Assembly (NCBI RefSeq): GCF_036320965.1
Contig: NC_092235.1
Coordinates: 12,235,239-12,299,238, forward strand
DNA: 64,000 nucleotides
Direction of reading: 5' to 3'
DNA from: Panulirus ornatus
Taxonomy: Eukaryota; Arthropoda; Malacostraca; Decapoda; Palinuridae
The first letter of the stretch is position 1. The number at the start of each line of letters is the position of its first letter. The notes beneath the pieces were generated by a model that searched no databases, was not told the origin of the DNA, and was given only the letters and a program-made list of their open reading frames with translations. Position numbers and translations under genes: made by a program. Below, in pieces: positions 1 to 12,426 of this stretch.

Positions 1-714
1 GATAAATGCAGGGAATTTGTAGGCAGATGCAAAGCAAGCCCAGAAGCTTTGTTTCCTTGAGACACAAAGTAACACTGAAAACCATGACAAGGAAGGTGTA
101 CAATGGTTCTTGGCACCACTTCAACACTCCCTAGGCCAGAAAGCAGAACTTACCTTAGTAGTTGGTATCTACATTAGTGTATACTCAAAAACATCATACA
201 ACAAAGGTGTTTCTTCACCTTATGTCATATCTACCTCATGAAAGTGTTGGAAGCACACCTACCTCTAGAGCCCACTCTTGAACCTACCTAACAAAGTTTC
301 TTTGGCCAGTCCTGTTGTTGGGGGTTGCAGCCTTCTGGCATTATTACATGGTACCCTCCACAAAGACCCAAATATCCAATGCACACTATACAAAAATCAC
401 TCCCTAGTAGCATCACAAACATGATAAGAAAAAATCCATTATTTTCCTTCAAAAATTCTTTGTCCATCTTGAGACAGTTAGCTTTACAATATTGTACTAA
501 AACTGAAAACTATAATATGAATTATGAGATGACTCAATCAAGGGGTTTGCAAAAGAAAATAACTGTAATTATCTAAGAAATTATCTATCAATTTCCAACA
601 CATTTTGATTTTCAACATGATCAGTGATCCATTCATTCATCTATAACTGTCATAGGACCCCTTTCAATGAGAAGGTCCTGTTGTTACCCATGACTTCCTT
701 TCTAGGCAAACTGA
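1..714. other. unique AT-rich sequence, no gene seen
   Basis: No open frame here resembles a known protein, and I see no repeat matching the rest of the window. The longest open frames (under 85 codons) have no recognisable domain. It is likely intergenic or intronic DNA. Confidence 0.5.
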
Positions 715-2260
715 AAATAACATGAAGAATGGCAGAATGCATGTATAGTGCAAATGTACAAAGGCAATGGAGATAGACGTGAGTGTTCAAACTACATAGC
801 CATAAGTTCATTGAATATACAAGGAAAAGTTGCATGGAAGGGTATTGATGAGAGGGTAAAGTGAAGGCATGTACAGAGAATCAGATTGGGGAAGAGCAGT
901 GTGGTAGAGGATGTGTGGATCTGGTGTTTACTCTGAAGAATGTATGAGAAATACTTGGAAAAACAGACGGATCTGTATGTAGCATTTATGGATCTGGAGT
1001 GTTGACAGAGATGATTTGTAGAAGGTCTTAAGAATATATGGTGTGGGAGGTAAGCTGCCGGAAGCAGAGAAGTTCTTATCGGGATGTAAGGGATGTGTAC
1101 GAGTAGGAAGAGAGGAGAGTTATTGGTTCCCAGTGAAGGTCAGTCTGTGCCAAGGATGTGTAATGTCACCATGGTTGTTTAATTTGTTTATGGATGGGGT
1201 GGTTAGGGAGGTAATTGCAAGAGTTCTGGAGAAAAAGGCGAGTATGCAGTCTGTTGTGGATGTCAACTCCTGAGAAGAGAGTCAGTTGTTCGCTAATGAT
1301 GCAGTTCTAGTGGCTGATGCATAAGAGAAAGTGCAGAGGTTGGTGACCAAGTTTAGAAAAGTGTGTGAAAGGAGAAAGTTGAGAGTAAATGTGAACAAGA
1401 GCAAGGTTATTAGGTTCAGTAGGGTTGAGGGACAAGTTAATTGTGATGTATGTTTGAATGAAGAAAAGTTGGAGGAAGTGAAGTGTTTTAGATATCTGGG
1501 AGTGGACTTAGCAGCGGATGGAGCCATGGAAGTGAAAGTGAGTCACAGGGTGAGGGAGGGGGAGAAGGTTCTGGGAGCAATGAACTAAGTGTGGAATAAG
1601 AGCTTGTTATCTCACAGATCAAAAGGGGTTTGTTTGAAGGAATAGTAGTTCCAAAAATGTTACAAGGTTGCGAGGCATGAGCTATAGATATAGTTGTACA
1701 GAGGAGGCTGGATGTGCTGGAAATGAAACGTTTGAGGACAATATGTGGTGTGAGGTGGTTTGATCGAGTAAGTAATGTAAGGGTATGAGAGATGTGTGGA
1801 AATGAAAAGAGTATGGTAGAGAGAGCAGAAGATCGGTGTGTTGAAATGGTTTGGACATATCGAGAGAATGAGTGAGGAAAGATTGACTAAGAGGCTATAT
1901 TTGTCAGAGATGGAGGGAAATTGAGAAGCAAGAGACCAAATTGGAAGTGGATAGATGGAGTGAAAAAGATTTTGAGTGACTGGGGCTTGAACATACAGGA
2001 GGGTAAGAGGCGTGCAAGGAACAGAGTGAATTGGAACGATGTGGTATACCGGGCTCAATGTACTGTCAGTAAACAGAACCAAGGCATGTGGAAGGTCTAG
2101 GGTAAACCATGGAAAGGTCTGTGGGGCCAGGATGTGGATAGGAAGCTGTGGTTTTTGTGCATTACTCATGACAGCTAGAGACCAAGTGTGAATGAATGTG
2201 GCCTTTTTTGTTTGTTTCCCTGGCACTACCTCACTGAAGCAAGGGGTAACGCAGACATAA
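715..2260 (+). mobile_element. RTE LINE copy R1, old, 5'-truncated, RT half
   Basis: Plus-strand relic of the RTE family, aligned by eye to the 3' half of the reference copy at 9168-12490. It runs from just before the RT motif ending GKLYGRV to the end of the long-type 3'UTR. Recognisable pieces are the CQGCVMSPWLFNLFMDG block (1150-1200), the decayed active-site region near 1280-1310 (the YADD-like codons now read as an ANDAV string) and the RYLGVDLAADG block (1490-1520). Many stops and frameshifts make it non-coding. It abuts the opposed copy R2 near 2260, so the tail is cut short. Inference: one of the oldest copies here. Confidence 0.8.
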
Positions 2261-2455
2261 CATACATACACATGTACTTATTCATACAAGCTTGCCTTCA
2301 TCCATTCCTGTTGCTACCCCACCCCACAGGAAAACAGCATTGCTATCCCGTGCTTCAGCAAGGTAGCACCAGGAAAACAGACAAAAAAGGCCACATTCGT
2401 TCACACTCAGTCTCAGACCCCACAGATCTTTCCATGGTTTACCTCAGACACTTCA

Positions 2456-2620
2456 CATGCCCTGGTTCAGTCCACTGACAGCACATCAACCAAGGTATAC
2501 CATATCATTCCATGCCCTCGTTCAGTCCACTGACAGTAAGTCGACCAAGGTATACCACATCATTCCATGCCCTGGTTCAGTCCACTGACAGCACGTCGAC
2601 CAAGGTATACCACATCGTTC
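2456..2620. repeat. three tandem 55-bp units within R2
   Basis: Units begin at 2456, 2511 and 2566, each starting CATGCCCT and running through the 'ggtatacca' box of the LINE ORF end. The copies differ at a few positions. This stretch is single-copy in all other LINE copies of the window, so it expanded locally. Confidence 0.85.
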
Positions 2621-3714
2621 CAATTCACTCTATTCCTTGCATGCCTCTCACCCTTCTGTATGTCCAGGCCCCAATTGCTCATAATCTTTTTCACTCCATC
2701 TTTCCACCTCCAATCTAGTCTCCGCTTCTCCTTGTTTCCTCCACCTCTGACACATGCATCCTTTATGTCAATCATTCTCTCCATACGTCCAAACCACTTC
2801 AACACACCCTCTTCCGCTCTCTTAACCATACTCTTTTTATTTCCACACATCTCTCACCCTTACATTATTTACCCAATCAAACCACCTCACACCACATATT
2901 GTCCTCAAACATTTCATTTCCAGCACATCCACCCTCCTCTGTACATGCCTCGCAACCATATAACATTGTTGGAACTACTATTCCTTCAAACATACCCATT
3001 TTTGCTCCTCATGATAACATTCTCTTATTCCACACATAGTCCACTGCTCCCAGAACCCCCTCCCTCACCCTGTGACTCACTTCCGCTTCCATGGCTCCAT
3101 CCGCTGCTAAGTCCACTCCCAGATATCTAAAGCACTTCACTTCCTCCAACTTTTCTTCATTCAAACTTACATCTCAATTAACTTGTCCCTCAACCCTACT
3201 ATTTCAACTCACCCTCTTCTGCTCTCTCAACCACACTCTTTTCATATTTCCATACATCTCTCTTACCCTTTCATTACTTAATCAAACTACCTCACCACAC
3301 ATTGTCCTCAAATGTTCCATTTCCAACACGTCCATCCTCCTCTAAACAACCCTATCTATAGCCCATGCCTCGTAACTATATAATATTGCTTGAACTACTA
3401 TTCCTTCAAACATACCCACTTTTGCTCTCTGCGATAACGTTCTCTCCTTCCAAACATTCTTCATCTCTCCCAAAGCCTTCGCCCCCTCCCCAACCCTGTA
3501 ACTCACTTCCACTGCCATGGTTCCATTTGCTGCCAAGTCCACTTCCAGATATCTAAAACACTTCACTTCCACCAACTTTTCTCCATTCAAACTTAAATCC
3601 GTTACCTTGTCCCTCAACCCTTCTGAACATGATAACCTTGCTCTTATTCACATTTCCTCTCAACTTTCTCCTTTCACACACTTTTCCAAACTCAGTTACC
3701 AACTTCTGCAATTT

Positions 3715-3822
3715 TTCACTTGAATCAGCCACCAGAGCTGTATCATCAGCATACAACAACTGCAGTTCTTCACTTGAATCAGCCACCAGAGCTGTATCAT
3801 CAGCATACAACAACTGACTCTT
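3715..3822 (-). repeat. in-frame 54-bp duplication of the RT YADD motif in R2
   Basis: Two 54-bp units (starting 3715 and 3769) each encode, on the minus strand, the YADDTALVADSSE block of the reverse transcriptase. The unit is exactly 18 codons, so the frame is kept. In a working RT this would duplicate the catalytic loop; here it lies in a relic and is most simply a neutral tandem duplication. Confidence 0.85.
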
Positions 3823-5445
3823 TTCCCAGGCCACCTCATATCCAACAGACTTAATACTCAACCATCTCTCCAAAACTCTTGCACATACCTTCCAAACCAA
3901 ACCATCCATAAACAAATTAAACAACCATGGGGACATCACACATCCCTGCCGCAGACTTACCTTCACTGGGAACCAATCACTCTCCTCTCTACCTACTCGT
4001 ATACATGCAGTGCATCCTTGTTAAAAACTTTTCGCTGCTTCTAGCAACTTACCTCCCACACCATATACTCGAAGACCTTCCACACAGCATCTCTATCAAC
4101 CCTATCATATGCCTTCTCCAGAACCATGAATGCTACATACAAATCCATCCGATTTTCTAAGTATTTCTCACATACATTCTTCAAAGCAAACACTTGATTC
4201 ACTCATCCTCTACCACTTCAGAAACAACACTGCTCTTCTCCAATTTGATGCTCTGTACATACCTTCACCCTCTCATTTGATACCCTCCGATATAATTTCC
4301 CAGGAATACTCAACAAACTTATACCTCTGTAGTTTGAGCACTCACCTTTATCCCCTTTGCCTTTGCACAATGACACTATGCATGCATTCTGCCAATCCTC
4401 AGGCACTTCATCACGATCCACAGATACACTGAATATCCTTACCAACCAGTCAACAATACAGTCACCCCCTTTATTTATAAATTCCACTGCAATACCCTCC
4501 AAACCTGCCACCTTGCCAAATTTCATCTTCTGCAAGGTATTCACTACCTATTCTCTCTTAACCAAATCATTCTCCTAGATCCTCTCACTCTGCACATCAC
4601 CCAGACCAAAACACCCCACATCTGCCACTCTATCATCAAACACATTCAACAAACCTTCAAAATACTCAATCCATATCCTTTTCACTTCATCACTCCGTTA
4701 TTACTCCTCCCCTTGTCCTCCTCACCGATGTCCCTATTTATTCTCGTCTTACGAATGTTATCCACCTCCTTCCAAAACATCTTTTTATTTGCCCTAAAGT
4801 TTAATGATAGTCTCACCCCAGCTCTCAACTGCCCTCTTTTTCAACTTATGCACCTTCCTCTTGACCTCCTGCCACTTTCTTTTATATATCTACCAGTCAT
4901 TTGCACTCCTTCCTTGTAAGTACTGTCCAAATGCCTCTCTTTTCACTTTTACTAACAACTGTACATCTTCATCCCACCACTTGCTACCCTTTCTGATCTG
5001 CCCACCTCCTATCTTTTTCATGCCACATACATCTTTTGCACATGCCATGACTGCTTCCCTAAATACATCCCATTCCTCACCCACTCCCCTCATGTCATTT
5101 GCTCTCACCTTTTGCCATTTGACACTCAATTTCTCCTGGTACTTCCTCACACAAGTCTCTTTTCCAAGCTCACTCTCTTCTTTTATGAAAACCTCGATAA
5201 ATCTCCCCCCTTCAACTCCACAAGATAGTGATCAGATATCCCTTCAGCTGCCCCTCTCAGCACAGTAACATCCAAAAGTCTCTCTTCTACATGCCTATCA
5301 ATTAACACATAATCCAACAGAGCCCTTTGACCATCTCTCCTACTCACATACGTATACTTATGTATATCTCTTTCTTTTAAAACCAGGTATTCTGAATCAC
5401 CAGTCTTTTTTTTTAGCACACAAATCCCCAAGCTCTTCACTTAGG

Positions 5446-5809
5446 TCAATTTGTAACAAGAAACACTCATGTTAATACTTTAAGAACTATGTAGGAAATC
5501 AATGTACTTTGCCCATCCATACATGAAGAATTAGTCTGCACTTTCACCCTTACAATGTATTATAATACATGGAATTAATCAAGTTTTGGGGTGTGGTTTT
5601 ACTGATGGAAAGAAGGGCCTATGATTTTTCACGACTGTACTGTACTTAACACCAAGATGTTACTGTACAGGACTGATTACCTACCGTGAAACTATCTAAA
5701 TCTTTAATGTATATTCTCTCAAAAGAAAACCATGATAAATGAGGACAAAGCTTTGAGGCTAGGATAATATGGGGAAGGGGGTTAAAAAGAAAACTTGTAA
5801 AGACTGTAA
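5446..5809. other. unique sequence, no gene seen
   Basis: AT-rich DNA between two LINE copies. No protein similarity, RNA gene or repeat is apparent. Confidence 0.5.
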
Positions 5810-6798
5810 ACTATTCATTTATTTTACTTTGTTGCTGTCTCCCACGTTAGCGAGGTAGCGCAAGGAAACAGACGAAAGAATGGCCCAACCCACCCACATA
5901 CACGTACATACATACACGTCCACACACGCAAATATAAATACCTATACATTTTTTTTTTTTTTCATACTGTTTGCCATTTCCCGCGATAGCGAGGTAGCGT
6001 TAAGAACAGAGGACTGGGCCTTTTTTGGAATATCCTCACCTGGCCCCCTCTGTTCCTTCTTTTGGAAAATTAAAAAAAAAAAAAAAAGAGAGAGAGGGGA
6101 GGATTTCCAGCCCCCCGCTCCCTCCCCTTTTAGTCGCCTTCTACGACACGCAGGGAATACGTGGGATGTATTCTTAATCCCCTATCCCCAGGAGGTTAAG
6201 AATACATCCCACAGCTCCCTTTCCACATCCAGGCCCCACACAACTTTCCATGGTTTACCCCAGACGCTTTACATGCCCTAGTTCAATCCACTGACAGCAC
6301 ATCGACCCCAGTAAACCACATCATTCCAATTCACTCTATTCCTTGCACGCCTTTCACCCTCCCGCGAGTTCAGGCCCCAATCACTCAAAATCTTTTCACT
6401 TCATCTTTCCACCTCCAATTTGGTCTCCCACTTCTCCTCGTTCCCTTCACCTCTGACACATATATCCTCTTAAGTCAATCTTTCCTCACTCATTCTCTCC
6501 ATGTGACCAAACCATTTCAAAACACCCTCTTCTGCTCTCTCAACCACACTCTTTTTATTGCTACACATCTCTCTTACCCTAATATTACTTACTCGATCAA
6601 ACCACCTCACACCACATGTTGTCCTCAAACATCTCATTTCCAGCACATCCACCCTCCTCTGCACAACTCTATCTATAGCCCATGCCTCGCAACCATATAA
6701 CATTGTTGGAACCACTATTCCTTCAAACATACCCATTTTTGCCTTCCGAGATAATGTTCTTGACTTCCACACATTCTTCAACGCTCCCAGACTGTAAA
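5810..6798 (-). mobile_element. RTE LINE copy R3, 3' end, interrupted by a B element
   Basis: Minus-strand copy, 5'-truncated. The terminal tail hairpin lies at 5815-5880 and the microsatellite-like 3'UTR at 5880-5947. A B element occupies 5948-6212, and the copy then resumes with distal 3'UTR and the RT C-terminus ([40 protein letters not shown]) to 6798. Part of the 3'UTR is missing at the insertion. Nothing here is translatable over the whole domain. Confidence 0.8.
5948..6212 (-). mobile_element. B element 1 (non-autonomous, shares LINE ends)
   Basis: Short element seen several times in the window. In LINE-sense orientation (minus strand) it starts with a head like the LINE 5' end (the 'ccctggggatagggg' box and the GTCG/CGAC hairpin). 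An A/T run and a hairpin bounded by GAACAGAGG/CCTCTGTTC follow. It ends in a tail resembling the LINE tail (CGCTACCTCGC...GCGGGAAATGGC). At the head end, 6161-6177 and 6196-6212 form a perfect 17-bp inverted repeat, a small fold-back at the 5' boundary. Confidence 0.75.
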
Positions 6799-7179
6799 CC
6801 ACCGAATAAAATTTGTTATACATGAGCCATTTACAATAATGAATACTGATAACTTTCACAATACAAATGCAAAATGTTAATGTGACAGAACATCATCATA
6901 ACTTACAACCAAATACATACAGAGCAATACATAGACCTTGCTCATTTTTTGGGGGAGTAATCATTTACTTTTCTTGAGCTATTTCAGTACTGGTGGTGGG
7001 TTCATAAACTCTTACTACAGAGGAAAAGATGTTGCAGTTATGGATAATTGTACAAATACTGTAAATCTATATTTTGTCCTTTCAAGTCACTGAGAAGACA
7101 GGTGTTTTGGGTCTCTTATATTCCATTATCATGACTGATTTAAGTTATCTATGGGTTTAATACCTAGTTACCTAACTGC
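6799..7179. other. unique sequence, no gene seen
   Basis: AT-rich stretch between a LINE end and the CR1-like relic; no open frame with recognisable similarity. Confidence 0.5.
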
Positions 7180-8870
7180 ATCTTTTCCTTTATTTTGATG
7201 GCTCCATTCCATGGACAAAAATCCACATTATGGCAAGGCCTTAATTGAAATATAGAGAGAATTATGAAACAGGAAAAGAAAACACAAGGGAGAATATATA
7301 TAAATCTTAGGTGAAAAAACTCATCTTTTAAAATGTGCCAGGTTAAAATTATTGAGAAAGATGTGAAGGTAGAGAGTTCCAAAGCTTCAACATGTAGGGT
7401 AAGAAGCATTTGTCAAAATGGCCCACCTGAGTTGCTGATGGCCAAACAGTAATCATGTCAGGCAGCAGCTTGCCAAGTATTGCATGCTCTGAGGAGCAAA
7501 AGCCAAAGTAATACCTACAGAAGAGGGAAAGTGAACCAACATTGCAGTGTAGGGAAAGAGGGTCAAGTATGGAAGTTAGCCTGGGACAGTTTATAATTCA
7601 GACCACTTTCCACTCAACTCTGCAAGTAAGGATGCAGAGCTAGAACCACCTCAGATGTGAGAATAGTACTTCATACAAGAATCAATCATTTACATAAATG
7701 AAGCAACTGTTCAGAAGAGAAGTTTCGAAATCTAAAAACGACATACAGTTACTTTCAGGCAGACTTAGCTATTCCTATAACGCGGGGTTTCCATGAAAGA
7801 GTGGATGTTACAGTAATACCACGTATGCTCATTGAGTCAAGAGGTGGAATTACAGACCTGTGAAAGGAGAGACGAGAGTTGTGAGGAGTTTTTGAAAGAG
7901 AAATGAGTAGAAATTGGGTCTTGGAGGCATTAAACTTAACAAGATTTTGTCTACCCCATTGAGATATCCTATCCAAATCTTGAGTTTACTGAGGAAGCAG
8001 TGTCAAGACAAGATGCAGACTGAGTGAGAGAAGAGAGAGCAGAATTGAAGGATGTGGATGAATGCAAAGTTGAGCCGTCAGTGATGAGTGCATTGATTAT
8101 TTATGGAGAGAAAATCATTGAAAAAAGGGAGGAAAAGTGTAGGGGACAGGACAAATCCTTGAGGGACACTGATGTTGATGGAGAAAAGGGAGGAGGCTGA
8201 TCCATCAACAACCACAAAGATAGATAGGTTGGAGAAGATTGATATGGAAGAGCAAAGTGAGGGGGGAAGCCAAAAGAAGGGAGCTTAGAGATGAAACCCC
8301 AATGCCACACCCTTTGGATATGCCAAGGGCAACTACAGATGACTCCCCAAAATCTTTCAGAGAAGATGACCAGACATTAGTAAGATAGGAAAGGATCTCA
8401 TCTTACAGAACTCATACTGGTGATCAGAGAGAAAATTGTGATTTTCGAAGTGTCTAAGAATATGGGAGTTGAGGAGGGATACAAACACTTTGGAACTGGT
8501 AGATGTCAAAGCAATAGGACAACATTTAGAGGGACAGAACAGTCACCCTTCTTAGGGATGGGATGTATCACTGCATGCTTCTAAGGAGAAGGAAAAGTTT
8601 TGGTTTTTAAACAGAAATGGAACAGATGAGCAGGCACAGGTACAAGTTCAGAGGCACACTCTTTCGATACACAGGGGATGGATGCCTTCAGAATCATAAG
8701 CCTTGCTTGTGTCCACAGAAAGAACCGCTTTTTGGACACTCCAAAAAGAGATCACAGGAAGGGACATAAGATTAGCAAGAGCACATCTATACATTATTCT
8801 TAGTCCAAATATATGACTGTCCCAAAAAATTAGTTGGACAATGTTAGAAAAGAACAAAGGTTACCCTGCA
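7180..8870 (-). mobile_element. CR1/Jockey-type LINE relic (RT region)
   Basis: A LINE distinct from the RTE family. Minus-strand fragments read like the RT of Jockey-superfamily/CR1 elements. Near 8850-8650 the frame reads VDTSKAYDSEGIHPLCIERV, the usual 'DTSKA.GPDGIP' block. At 8310-8180 comes KLPSFGFPPHFALP, then a decayed serine-rich stretch. At 7976-7755 is DRISQWGRQNLVKFNASKTQ, the block that normally follows the YADD box, followed by ITVTSTLSWKP. The YADD box itself is not intact and frames change repeatedly. No endonuclease or 3' end is recognisable. Exact clade (CR1, Jockey or related) is uncertain. Confidence 0.72.
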
Positions 8871-9075
8871 CACGGACTGCAGTCTCACTAAAACAGTGGT
8901 TTGTTAAGGTAAAGGCAAAGCTGTGTGTTTTTCAGTTATTGCCCAATATTGCCAATGATGATCACTACAGGGAATTTTTTGGATAATATTAGGTAGAGTG
9001 GATAAATAGTGACGTTCATTTTTTCATTCATTTCAAGCTAAAAGTTTGTTTTCTAAATTGTTTCTTACATTTTTC
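8871..9075. other. short unique stretch
   Basis: No feature recognised between the CR1-like relic and the microsatellite that precedes the full-length RTE copy. Confidence 0.45.
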
Positions 9076-9128
9076 ATATGTATATATATGTATGTGTGTG
9101 TGTGTGTGTGTGTGCGTATGTGTGTGTA

Positions 9129-9161
<33 letters not shown>

Positions 9162-9167
9162 GTATAT
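9076..9167. repeat. (TG)n/(TA)n microsatellite at 5' end of R4
   Basis: Mixed TA and TG dinucleotide runs, ending exactly where the LINE head (ATCCCTGGGG) begins. The same head-next-to-TA arrangement recurs at 29241-29298. Confidence 0.95.
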
Positions 9168-9289
9168 TATCCCTGGGGATAGGGGTGAAAGAATACTTCC
9201 CACGTATTCCTCGCATGTCGTAGAAAGCGACTAGAGGGGACGGGAGCGGGGGGCCGGAAATCCTCCCCTCCTTGTATTAACTTTCTAAA

Positions 9290-12285
9290 ATGGGAAACAG
9301 AAGAAGGAGTCACGCGGGGAGTGCTCATCCTCCTCGAAGGCTCAGAGTGGGGTGCCTAAATGTGTGTGGATGTAACCAAGATGTGAAAAAAGGAGAGATA
9401 GGTAGTATGTTTGAGGAAAGGAACCTGGATGTTTTGGCTCTGAGTGAAACGAAGCTCAAGGGTAAAGGGGAAGAGTGGTTTGGGAATGTCTTGGGAGTAA
9501 AGTCAGGGGTTAGTGAGAGGACAAGAGCAAGGGAAGGAGTAGCAATACTCCTGAAACAGGAGTTGTGGGAGTATGTGATAGAATGTAAGAAAGTAAATTC
9601 TTGATTAATATGGGTAAAATTGAAAGTTGATGGAGAGAGGTGGGTGATTATTGGTGCATATGCACCTGGGCATGAGAAGAAAGATCATGAGAGGCAAGTG
9701 TTTTGGGAGCAGCTAAATGAGTGTGTTAGCGGTTTTGATGCACGAGACCGGGTTATAGTGATGGGTGATTTGAATGCAAAGGTGAGTAATGTGGCAGTTG
9801 AGGGAATAATTGGTATGCATGGGGTGTTCAGTGTTGTAAATGGAAATGGTGAAGAGCTTGTAGATTTATGTGCTGAAAAAGGACTGATGATTGGGAATAC
9901 CTGGTTTAAAAAGCGAGATATACATAAGTATACTTATGTAAGTAGGAGAGATGGCCAGAGAGCGTTATTGGATTACGTGTTAATTGACAGGCGTGCGAAA
10001 GAGAGACTTTTGGATGTCAATGTGCTGAGAGGTGCAACTGGAGGGATGTCTGATCATTATCTTGTGGAGGCTAAGGTGAAGATTAGTATGGGTTTTCAGA
10101 AAAGAATAGTGAATGTTGGGGTGAAGAAGGTGGTGAGAGTAAGTGAGCTTGGGAAGGAGACCTGTGTGAGGAAGTATCAGGAGAGACTGTGTACAGAATG
10201 GAAAAAGGTGAGAACAATGGAAGTAAGGGGAGTGGGGGAGGAATGGGATGTATTTAGGGAATCAGTGATGGATTGCGCAAAAGATGCTTGTGGCATGAGA
10301 AGAGTGGGAGGTGGGCTGTTTAGAAAGGGTAGTGAGTGGTGGGATGAAGAAGTAAGAGTATTAGTGAAAGAGAAGAGAGAGGCATTTGGACGATTTTTGC
10401 AGGGAAAAAATGCAATTGAGTGGGAGAAGTATAAAAGAAAGAGACAGGAGGTCAAGAGAAAGGTGCAAGAGGTGAAAAAAAGGGCAAATGAGAGTTGGGG
10501 TGAGAGAGTATCATTAAATTTTAGGGAGAATAAAAAGATGTTCTGGAAGGAGGTAAATAAGGTGCGTAAGACAAGGGAGCAAATGGGAACTTCAGTGAAG
10601 GGCGTAAATGGGGAGGTTATAACAAGTAGTGGTGATGTGAGAAGGAGATGGAATGAGTATTTTGAAGGTTTGTTGAATGTGTCTGATGACAGAGTGGCAG
10701 ATATAGGGTGTTTGGGTCGAGGTGGTGTGCAAAGTGAGAGGGTTAGGGAAAATGATTTGGTAAACAGAGAAGAGGTAGTAAAAGCTTTGCGGAAGATGAA
10801 AGCCGGCAAGGCAGCAGGTTTGGATGGTATTGCAGTGGAATTTATTAAAAAAGGGGGTGACTGTATTGTTGACTGGTTGGTAAGGTTATTTAATGTATGT
10901 ATGACTCATGGTGAGGTGCCTGAGGATTGGCGGAATGCGTGCATAGTGCCATTGTACAAAGGCAAAGGGGATAAGAGTGAGTGCTCAAATTACAGAGGTA
11001 TAAGTTTGTTGAGTATTCCTGGTAAATTATATGGGAGGGTATTGATTGAGAGGGTGAAGGCATGTACAGAGCATCAGATTGGGGAAGAGCAGTGTGGTTT
11101 CAGAAGTGGTAGAGGATGTGTGGATCAGGTGTTTGCTTTGAAGAATGTATGTGAGAAATACTTAGAAAAGCAAATGGATTTGTATGTAGCATTTATGGAT
11201 CTGGAGAAGGCATATGATAGAGTTGATAGAGATGCTCTGTGGAAGGTATTAAGAATATATGGTGTGGGAGGCAAGTTGTTAGAAGCAGTGAAAAGTTTTT
11301 ATCGAGGATGTAAGGCATGTGTACGTGTAGGAAGAGAGGAAAGTGATTGGTTCTCAGTGAATGTAGGTTTGCGGCAGGGGTGTGTGATGTCTCCATGGTT
11401 GTTTAATTTGTTTATGGATGGGGTTGTTAGGGAGGTAAATGCAAGAGTCTTGGAAAGAGGGGCAAGTATGAAGTCTGTTGGGGATGAGAGAGCTTGGGAA
11501 GTGAGTCAGTTGTTGTTCGCTGATGATACAGCGCTGGTGGCGGATTCATGTGAGAAACTGCAGAAGCTGGTGACGGAGTTTGGTAAAGTGTGTGGAAGAA
11601 GAAAGTTAAGAGTAAATGTGAATAAGAGCAAGGTTATTAGGTACAGTAGGTTTGAGGGTCAAGTCAATTGGGAGGTGAGTTTGAATGGAGAAAAACTGGA
11701 GGAAGTGAAGTGTTTTAGATATCTGGGAGTGGATCTGTCAGCGGATGGAACCTGGAAGCGGAAGTGGATCATAGGGTGGGGGAGGGGGCGAAAATTTTGG
11801 GAGCCTTGAAAAATGTGTGGAAGTCGAGAACATTATCCCGGAAAGCAAAAATGGGTATGTTTGAAGGAATAGTGGTTCCAACAATGTTGTATGGTTGCGA
11901 GGCGTGGGCTATGGATAGAGTTGTGCGCAGGAGGATGGATGTGCTGGAAATGAGATGTTTGAGGACAATGTGTGGTGTGAGGTGGTTTGATCGAGTAAGT
12001 AACGTAAGGGTAAGAGAGATGTGTGGAAATAAAAAGAGCGTGGTTGAGAGAGCAGAAGAGGGTGTTGTGAAATGGTTTGGGCACATGGAGAGAATGAGTG
12101 AGGAAAGATTGACCAAGAGGATATATGTGTCGGAGGTGGAGGGAACGAGGAGAAGAGGGAGACCAAATTGGAGGTGGAAAGATGGAGTGAAAAGGATTTT
12201 GTGTGATCGGGGCCTGAACATGCAGGAGGGTGAAAGGAGGGCAAGGAATAGAGTGAATTGGAGCGATGTGGTATACAGGGGTTGA
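9290..12285 (+). pseudogene. RTE ORF: APE endonuclease - reverse transcriptase, two lesions
   Basis: Encodes the retrotransposition protein (about 998 codons). It begins at the ATG at 9290, the first in-frame ATG after the 5' head. Endonuclease motifs appear in order: NVCGCN (residue ~24), LSETK with the catalytic-type E (~53), GAYAPG (~123), MGDLNAK (~159) and SDHYLVE near the domain end (~10050). RT motifs: LDGIAVEF, GISLLSIPGK, FMDLEKAYDRV (first Asp), LRQGCVMSPWLFNLFM and FADD (about 11517-11528). The C-terminal part carries CxxxCGVRWFD and [12 protein letters not shown], typical of RTE-like proteins. Lesions: an in-frame TGA at 9602-9604 (AGA in the sister copy at 33343) and a 1-nt deletion near 11752. 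All catalytic motifs are kept, so it is recently dead. Confidence 0.9.
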
Positions 12286-12426
12286 CGTGCTGTCAGTGGA
12301 TTGAATCAAGGCATGTGAAGCGTCCGGGGTGAACCATGGAAGGCTGTGTAGGTATGTATATTTGCGGGTGTGGACGTGTGTATGTACATGTGTATGGGGG
12401 GGGTTGGGCCATTTCTTTCGTCTGTT

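Larger units (their letters stand above)
2260..5445 (-). mobile_element. RTE LINE copy R2, old, truncated inside endonuclease
   Basis: Minus-strand copy of the RTE family. Reading leftward, the endonuclease C-terminus is at 5440-5180 (IHKYTYVSRRDGQRALLDYV and the SDHYLVE motif), then the linker, then RT (GKLYRRV near 4290; YADD near 3760), ending in a 3'UTR near 2270-2460. It is broken by many stops. Internal duplications are visible: three 55-bp units at 2456-2620, a roughly 400-bp duplication (about 2810-3100 against 3210-3500) and a doubled YADD segment at 3715-3822. The 5' end is lost at about 5445. Some duplications could instead reflect overlapping insertions. Confidence 0.82.

Noticed and set aside
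5840..5870. tRNA-like box A in the TAGCGAGGTAGCG stretch of LINE and B tails
   Set aside because: It is on the strand opposite to element sense, has no box B at the right distance and no cloverleaf. It is part of the tail hairpin.
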